Notes under the pieces: generated by a model
The model's input: the letters and a program-made list of their open reading frames with translations, nothing else
Told to the model about the DNA's origin: nothing
Database searches by the model: none
Translations under genes and position numbers: made by a program
NCBI GenBank assembly: GCA_964471535.1
Contig: CAYYHA010000146.1
Location: 1 to 10,404, forward strand
Direction: 5' to 3'
DNA length: 10,404 nucleotides
DNA from: CAYYHA01 sp964471535
Lineage (GTDB): Bacteria > Myxococcota > Myxococcia > SLRQ01
Part shown: piece after piece, positions 6,389 to 10,404 of the stretch
Numbering within the stretch: the first letter of the stretch is position 1
Layout of the letters: each line of letters opens with the position of its first letter

Positions 6389-6475
6389 GGCGGAGGATTG
6401 CGACTCTCCATCCCGACTCCCGTGCGTGACTGCGAGCGTGTATCGGACGAAGGACCGTTCGAGGAGGAAGCCACG

Positions 6476-7465
6476 ATGGCGTTCTTTCACCGGAAGAAGC
6501 CCTGGGCGGTCGCCGGCCTGCCCACCGACGAGGCGGTGTACCGGTCGCGGCGAGAGATCGTGAAGGCCTTGCTGGCGGCGGGTCTCTTGCCGTCCGCCGT
6601 CCTCTCCTCGGCATGCCGGGCCTCGCGCAAGGCGCCCGCCAAGGCGGGCCCGCCCTGGCCGAAGGTCGTCCTCGAGCGGCACCCGAAGCGCTTCCCGGCT
6701 CCGCGCGCACCGAAGTACGCGGACGCCGGCCGCCCGATGACGCCCGAGCGGCTCGCCACCTCCTACAACAACTTCTACGAGTTCAGCACCGACAAGGAGC
6801 GGGTGAGGGATCGGGTCGGGGCGTTTCGGCCCTACCCCTGGACCGTGGAGGTCACGGGGCTGGTCGAGCGGCCGTTGAAGCTCGATCTCGACGATCTCTA
6901 CACGAAGTTCGAGCAGGAGGAGCGCGTCTATCGCTTCCGCTGCGTCGAGGCCTGGTCGATGACCGTGCCGTGGACGGGCTTCCCCCTGCGCCGGCTCCTC
7001 GAGCGGGCACGTCCTTTGGCCAAGGCGCGCTTCGTCCGCTTCATCAGTGCCGCCGACGAGGAGACCATGCCGGGCGTGCGCACGCAGCGGTGGTATCCGT
7101 GGCCCTACTTCGAGGGACTGCGTCTCGACGAAGCGATGCACGATCTGACCCTGTGTGTCACAGGTCTGTATGGGAAGCCGCTGCCCAAGCAGAACGGTGC
7201 GCCGGTGCGGATCGTGGTGCCCTGGAAGTACGGCTACAAGAGCCCGAAGAGCGTGGTGCGCATCGAACTCGTCGAGACGCAGCCGAAGACCTTCTGGGAG
7301 ACGTTGCAGCCCTCCGAGTATCCCTTCGAGTCGAACGTCGACCCCCGGGTACCCCATCCGCGTTGGTCACAGGCCACCGAGCGCCTCCTGGACACCGGCG
7401 AGCGCATTCCGACCCAGCCCTACAACGGCTACACCGAGGTGGCCTCGCTCTATCGGAAGGGGTGA
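6476..7465 (+). CDS. msrP: Protein-methionine-sulfoxide reductase catalytic subunit MsrP (YedY)
   Basis: A 329-residue molybdopterin enzyme of the sulfite-oxidase fold that repairs oxidised methionine in envelope proteins. The Tat signal is S24-R25-R26-E-I-V-K30 followed by a hydrophobic stretch to about 46. The molybdenum-ligating cysteine is C156 in YRFRCVEAWSMTVPWTGFPL. Further hallmarks of E. coli YedY are present: EGLRLDEAMHDLTL (213-226), YGKPLPKQNGAPVRIVVPWKYGYKS (from 232) and HPRWSQATER (294-303). The ATG at 6476 is supported by AGGAGG (6462-6467); an in-frame upstream start at 6398 is rejected. The membrane haem partner MsrQ is not next to it: the following gene is a convergent hemerythrin. 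The Tat segment ends LSSAC, a weak lipobox-like sequence (C47), so lipidation is possible but unproven. The next-door hemerythrin may reflect a shared oxidative-stress theme, but that is only inference. Confidence 0.95.
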   Translation: MAFFHRKKPWAVAGLPTDEAVYRSRREIVKALLAAGLLPSAVLSSACRASRKAPAKAGPPWPKVVLERHPKRFPAPRAPKYADAGRPMTPERLATSYNNFYEFSTDKERVRDRVGAFRPYPWTVEVTGLVERPLKLDLDDLYTKFEQEERVYRFRCVEAWSMTVPWTGFPLRRLLERARPLAKARFVRFISAADEETMPGVRTQRWYPWPYFEGLRLDEAMHDLTLCVTGLYGKPLPKQNGAPVRIVVPWKYGYKSPKSVVRIELVETQPKTFWETLQPSEYPFESNVDPRVPHPRWSQATERLLDTGERIPTQPYNGYTEVASLYRKG

Positions 7466-7494
7466 GCACGGGGTGGGCCGCGCCGGGTGGGGCG

Positions 7495-7516
7495 GGCGCC
7501 TCGCCCCGGAGGCGCC
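7495..7516. terminator. Hairpin between convergent msrP and hemerythrin genes
   Basis: GGCGCCTC (7495-7502) and GAGGCGCC (7509-7516) form a perfect 8-bp stem with a 6-base loop. It lies in the 72-bp gap between the two facing stop codons. There is no T-run on either side, so a classic intrinsic terminator is not shown; it may serve both genes as a 3'-end structure. Confidence 0.45.
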
Positions 7517-7537
7517 GCTGCTGCGCGCCTGGCGCCC

Positions 7538-8092
7538 TCATTCCGCCCACACGTTCTCGAGCGCCTCGGCCTCCTTCTCGTACCGGTCGTACGCCTCGTG
7601 CCCGACGCGCGAGACCACCTCTTCGAAGCCGAGGCCCAGCGACTCGAGCGTGGCCTCGTCGAGCCGCTCTTCGGCCAAGCGGAAGAGCACCTCGTCCTCC
7701 TTCTCGATGTGCGCGCGGGCGAGATCGATGAAGGCCCGCGCCGCCTCGGCGAAGCGCTCGTACTCGCCCTCGGGATCTGCCTCGAGTTCGGCGAGAGCGG
7801 CCTTCATCTCCTGCACCAGTTCACGCCCGCGCGCGTGCTCGGCCCGCATCACCGCCGTGGGCCCCCCCGCCGGCGACAGGCCGCGGGCCTCGAGCAGAGG
7901 GAAGAGGTGGGCCTCCTCCTTCCGGTGGTGCACGCCGTCGACGAAGGTCTCGATGAAGTCGAGCACCGAGGCGAGGGTCTCCAGGGGAATGCGGGTGCCC
8001 CGGTCGATGCTCGCGACCATGCCTTCGAGGGCGGCGAGCATGCGCTCGAGGGTCCGGTGCTCGTCGTAGAGCGTATCGATGGGTGTGGTCAC
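7538..8092 (-). CDS. Hemerythrin-like (HHE) domain protein
   Basis: A 184-residue cytosolic four-helix-bundle protein expected to bind a di-iron site, with roles in the family ranging from oxygen or nitric-oxide sensing to iron handling. Ligand motifs appear in order: H12 in LYDEHRTLE, H56-x-x-x-E60 in VHHRKEEAHLFP, H86 in MRAEHARGRE, and H128-x4-D133 in AHIEKEDEVLF. This matches the HHE layout closely. The C-terminal 45 residues add another helix, ending EAEALENVWAE. The start is GTG at 8092, fixed by an AGGAGG Shine-Dalgarno (8105-8100) seven bases upstream. A longer in-frame reading to 8146 adds a Cys- and Arg-containing leader with no such support. It faces msrP and is divergent from the acyl-CoA dehydrogenase gene. 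Confidence 0.87.
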   Translation of the reverse strand: MTTPIDTLYDEHRTLERMLAALEGMVASIDRGTRIPLETLASVLDFIETFVDGVHHRKEEAHLFPLLEARGLSPAGGPTAVMRAEHARGRELVQEMKAALAELEADPEGEYERFAEAARAFIDLARAHIEKEDEVLFRLAEERLDEATLESLGLGFEEVVSRVGHEAYDRYEKEAEALENVWAE

Positions 8093-8143
8093 GGGCGGTC
8101 CTCCTCTCGGGGCCGTGGTTTCGCATCGGCGGCAAGCCGTGTC

Positions 8144-8156
8144 CACGACGGTCGTG
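8144..8156. promoter_or_regulatory. 13-bp palindrome upstream of the hemerythrin gene
   Basis: CACGAC (8144-8149) and GTCGTG (8151-8156) are perfect inverted halves around a central G. The centre lies 58 bp upstream of the hemerythrin start. It could be an operator for that gene. Short GC-rich palindromes also arise by chance in such DNA. Confidence 0.25.
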
Positions 8157-8181
8157 AGCGGCCCACCGCACCCTCACCCCG

Positions 8182-8210
8182 TTGACGCGTCGCGTCGCCG
8201 GATCTACCGT
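8182..8210 (+). promoter_or_regulatory. Candidate sigma-70 promoter of the acyl-CoA dehydrogenase gene
   Basis: TTGACG (8182-8187) is separated by 17 bp from TACCGT (8205-8210). The -35 is a five-of-six match and the -10 keeps only TAnnnT. A start near 8217 would give a leader of roughly 185 bases. The position just upstream of a palindrome supports a regulated promoter. Confidence 0.42.
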
Positions 8211-8213
8211 TCC

Positions 8214-8233
8214 GACTGAGCCATCACTCAGTC
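8214..8233. promoter_or_regulatory. Candidate operator: 7-6-7 palindrome at the presumed transcription start
   Basis: GACTGAG (8214-8220) and CTCAGTC (8227-8233) are perfect inverted copies with a 6-bp spacer. The element overlaps the expected +1 of the promoter at 8182-8210, a position where a bound repressor would block initiation. The shape and size fit a TetR-family dimer site; TetR-type regulators often control acyl-CoA dehydrogenase genes. No regulator gene lies in the window. Confidence 0.5.
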
Positions 8234-8402
8234 TCTTTGCACGCGCACTCTGGCTCGGCCGGTCTCCGTGGGTCCTCGCTCGCCTCGGTGGACGCCCCGT
8301 CGCGCGGGCGCCCCACCCGGGCGGGCGGCAGCGGCGCATGGGCGCGCCCGGCACGACGGCCCGTTCCAAGTCACCTTCAGCGCATCCACCGAGGAGCACG
8401 CG

Positions 8403-10382
8403 ATGTCGAACAACTTCTACCTGGACAACGAGGATCTCCGTTTCTACATCGAGCGGGCCGTCGACTGGCCCACCTTGGTCGAGGCGGTGGAGCGGAAGTT
8501 CACCGCGGTGGACTCGCCGAAGAACGCCGACGAGGCGGTCGAGACCTACAAGGAGATCCTGGAGCTCGTCGGAGAGTTCGTCGCCCGCGAGGTGGCGCCG
8601 CGGGCCGAGGAGATGGACCGCCATCCGGCTCGCCTCGAAAACGGAAAGGTGATCCACGCCAAGGGCTTCGACGAGATCTTCGATCAGCTGAAGGAGATCG
8701 GCATCTACGGCCTGACGGTGCCCCGCGAGCTCGGCGGCATGAACGCCCCGGCGATGCTCTACTTTGTGCTCTGTGAGCTCTTCGCCCGTGGCGACGTCTC
8801 GGTGATGAGCCACTTCGGCTTCCACACGGGCATCGCGATGGCCCTCCTGCAGTACTCCCTGCGCGAGGGCACGACGAAGATCGACGAGACGGGGAAGATC
8901 CTGGAGACGCGGTTCCAGAACGAGATTGCCGAGATCATCGCGGGGGAGGCCTGGGGCTCCATGGACCTCACCGAGCCGGGCGCCGGGAGCGATCTCGCGG
9001 CACTTCGCACCCGGGCGGTCAAGGACGAGCACGGCGTGTGGCGGGTGACCGGCAACAAGATCTTCATCACCAGCGGCCACGGGAAGTACCACCTGGTCAT
9101 CGCCAAGACCGAGGACCGCGACGCCCTCGATGCGATCAGCCTCTTCCTCGTCCCCTCGGTGATCGAGCGCGACGGTCAGATCATCCAGAACGTCGTGGTG
9201 GACCGGGTCGAGGAGAAGCTGGGCCACAAGGGTTCGCCCACCTGCTCGGTGCAGTACGAGGATTCGGAGGGCTATCTCATCGGCAAGGAGGGCGAAGGCT
9301 TCCGCCTGATGCTCATGCTCATGAACAACGCCCGCATCGGCGTCGGTTTCGAGAGCATCGGTGTGTGCGAGAACGCCTACCGGCAGGCGAAGGCCTATGC
9401 CGCCGAGCGCCGCTCCATGGGCAAGACCATCGACCGCCACGAGATCATCGCCGACTACCTCGACGAGATGGAGTCGTGGATCGAGGGGCTGCGCGCCATG
9501 GCCTTCGAGGCGGCCTACCACGAGGAGATGGCCACCCGCCTCGAGTACATGCAGCACATCCCTTCACTGAAGGGCGACGCCCACGAGGTCCGCAAGCGGA
9601 TCCAGAAGCACCGTTGGAAGGCCCGGCAGCTCACACCGCTCTTGAAGTACGCCGGCGCCGAGCGGGCCGTGTGGATGAGCCGCATGAACATGCAGATCCA
9701 CGGCGGCAACGGGTACATGAAGGACTATCCGGCCGAGCGCATCCTGCGCGACTCGCTGGTGCTGCCCATCTACGAGGGGACCAGTCAGATTCAGGCGTTG
9801 ATGGCGCTGAAGGACAATCTCCTCGGTGCCATTCGGCGGCCCCAGCAGTTCCTGTCCAACATGGCCCGCCACAAGCTCGGCGCCATCCGGGCGGAGAGCG
9901 AGCTGCAGCGGCGCTACCACGCCCTCGCCAACCACGCCCACTCGGCGATGCAGCACATCCTGCTGAAGATCGCCAAGGACAAGTGGTCGGTCGCGATGGC
10001 CGGGCCCCTGCCCCGCTTCGTGGACACCTTCCTGAAGCACTGGGATCCGAAGCGCGACTTCAGCTTCGGCCTCCTCCACGCCGAGCGCCTCACCGAGATC
10101 CTGGTGGACGTGAACGTCGCCCGCCTCCTGGTCAAGCAGGCCGAGCGCTTCCCCGAGCGCCGCGGTGCGGCCGAACGCTGGCTCGAGCGGGCCGAGCCGC
10201 GGGTGCGCTACAACCTCGACCGCATCCTCCACACCGGCGACCGCATGATCCGCAAGGTGAAGGAGATGGACCGCCAGGCGGCAAAGGCCGATGCCGAGGC
10301 CGCGGCGCGCAGCGGAGAGAACGGGAGCGGGCCGCGGAAGGCGGACGGCGCGGCGGCGAAGCAGTCCACCGCCGCCGCATGA
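8403..10382 (+). CDS. Acyl-CoA dehydrogenase family protein with C-terminal extension
   Basis: A 659-residue FAD enzyme that oxidises acyl-CoA to trans-2-enoyl-CoA in fatty-acid breakdown, passing electrons to electron-transfer flavoprotein. The order is: an N-terminal helical lead (1-45), an alpha-helical N domain (about 46-180), a beta middle domain with MDLTEPGAGSDLAA (187-200) and ITSGHGKYHLVIAKTE (222-237), and a C-terminal helical domain from about 300. In the latter are QIHGGNGYMKDYPAERILRD (431-450) and YEGTSQIQ (457-464). E458 corresponds to the catalytic base of medium-chain dehydrogenases. Residues about 480-625 form an extra helical region, followed by an Ala/Lys-rich disordered tail. 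At 659 residues it exceeds the usual 380-400 and resembles the roughly 600-residue FadE5/DmdC-like group; chain length or substrate is not evident. ATG 8403 is supported by GAGGAG (8391-8396); an in-frame extension to 8268 is rejected. Confidence 0.92.
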   Translation: MSNNFYLDNEDLRFYIERAVDWPTLVEAVERKFTAVDSPKNADEAVETYKEILELVGEFVAREVAPRAEEMDRHPARLENGKVIHAKGFDEIFDQLKEIGIYGLTVPRELGGMNAPAMLYFVLCELFARGDVSVMSHFGFHTGIAMALLQYSLREGTTKIDETGKILETRFQNEIAEIIAGEAWGSMDLTEPGAGSDLAALRTRAVKDEHGVWRVTGNKIFITSGHGKYHLVIAKTEDRDALDAISLFLVPSVIERDGQIIQNVVVDRVEEKLGHKGSPTCSVQYEDSEGYLIGKEGEGFRLMLMLMNNARIGVGFESIGVCENAYRQAKAYAAERRSMGKTIDRHEIIADYLDEMESWIEGLRAMAFEAAYHEEMATRLEYMQHIPSLKGDAHEVRKRIQKHRWKARQLTPLLKYAGAERAVWMSRMNMQIHGGNGYMKDYPAERILRDSLVLPIYEGTSQIQALMALKDNLLGAIRRPQQFLSNMARHKLGAIRAESELQRRYHALANHAHSAMQHILLKIAKDKWSVAMAGPLPRFVDTFLKHWDPKRDFSFGLLHAERLTEILVDVNVARLLVKQAERFPERRGAAERWLERAEPRVRYNLDRILHTGDRMIRKVKEMDRQAAKADAEAAARSGENGSGPRKADGAAAKQSTAAA

Positions 10383-10404
10383 GCCCGTCGCGTCTGCCTC
10401 CGCA
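10379..10404 (+). CDS. Possible start of a further plus-strand gene, truncated by the window edge
   Basis: ATG at 10379 overlaps the TGA of the acyl-CoA dehydrogenase gene as ATGA and opens a frame MSPSRLPP to the edge. The overlap is typical of coupled genes. There is no visible Shine-Dalgarno and only eight residues, so it may be chance. Confidence 0.28.

Larger units (their letters stand above)
8093..8402. other. 310-bp divergent intergenic region (hemerythrin / acyl-CoA dehydrogenase)
   Basis: This is the largest gap without a gene. It holds the Shine-Dalgarno of the hemerythrin gene (8100-8105), an odd-centred 13-bp palindrome (8144-8156), a candidate plus-strand promoter (8182-8210), a 20-bp palindrome (8214-8233), and the Shine-Dalgarno GAGGAG (8391-8396) of the acyl-CoA dehydrogenase. 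Positions 8234-8390 show nothing I can name; an open frame continues upstream of the dehydrogenase start but lacks a ribosome site and conserved content. Confidence 0.6.

Noticed and set aside
6319..6429. A 36-codon Arg-rich small open frame (MPLDRDPARRRW...)
   Set aside because: No ribosome-binding site, and it coincides with the nested inverted repeat, which explains the Arg-rich reading.
8119..8146. A sigma-54-like GG...GC promoter on the minus strand before the hemerythrin gene
   Set aside because: GTGGACACGGCTTGCC has nine bases between GG and GC; sigma-54 sites need ten.
7821..9557. A 578-codon minus-strand open frame opposite the acyl-CoA dehydrogenase
   Set aside because: Shadow frame crossing the intergenic region and part of the hemerythrin gene; the plus-strand dehydrogenase motifs explain the DNA.
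1..10404. tRNA, rRNA, CRISPR, insertion sequence, integrase or phage signatures
   Set aside because: None seen by eye on either strand: no cloverleaf, no regularly spaced repeats, no transposase motifs, no compositional break.

Overview
The window is very GC-rich and densely coded. Codon third positions are almost all G or C. It looks like chromosomal DNA of a Myxococcota / deltaproteobacteria-type Gram-negative bacterium. Supporting signs are two lipoproteins with clear lipobox cysteines, an Asp-Gly-Gly (DGG) repeat linker behind one of them (a habit common in Myxococcota surface lipoproteins), a Tat-exported molybdoenzyme, and the mix of lipid, polyamine-like and redox enzymes. The lineage is inferred from style, not from a marker gene. 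I see no tRNA, rRNA, insertion sequence, CRISPR array, integrase or toxin-antitoxin pair, and base composition does not change along the window.

Layout. Positions 1-83 hold the 3' end of a plus-strand gene. A three-gene minus-strand cluster follows, read from 3161 down to 127: a deoxyhypusine synthase-like enzyme, a membrane-anchored SRPBCC-domain protein with a long disordered tail, and a PlsC-type acyltransferase. The last two overlap by 4 bp (ATGA). Next comes a minus-strand secreted von Willebrand factor A protein (4561-3380), closed by a strong intrinsic terminator. Divergently, on the plus strand, lie a small lipoprotein (4694-5260) and a lipoprotein esterase of the PHB depolymerase / feruloyl esterase type (5257-6309), overlapping by 4 bp, and then the methionine sulfoxide reductase catalytic subunit MsrP (6476-7465). 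A minus-strand hemerythrin-like protein (8092-7538) converges on msrP. After a 310-bp regulatory gap, a 659-residue acyl-CoA dehydrogenase runs to 10382, where a further gene may begin by ATGA overlap.

How the genes may work together. The lipoprotein, esterase, VWA protein and MsrP are all predicted to be exported, so the middle of the window is an envelope-oriented block. PlsC and the acyl-CoA dehydrogenase belong to phospholipid synthesis and fatty-acid oxidation, but they are separate transcription units. Several non-coding elements are visible: an intrinsic terminator with extra hairpins at 3281-3358, a terminator-like hairpin plus T7 run in the leader of the small lipoprotein gene, a nested inverted repeat before msrP, a hairpin between the convergent msrP and hemerythrin genes, and a 7-6-7 palindrome just downstream of a candidate promoter of the acyl-CoA dehydrogenase.

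No clearly new multi-gene system is evident. The item best worth following is the bacterial deoxyhypusine synthase homologue. It keeps the catalytic lysine but appears to have changed substrate-pocket residues, and it sits with lipid-related genes.
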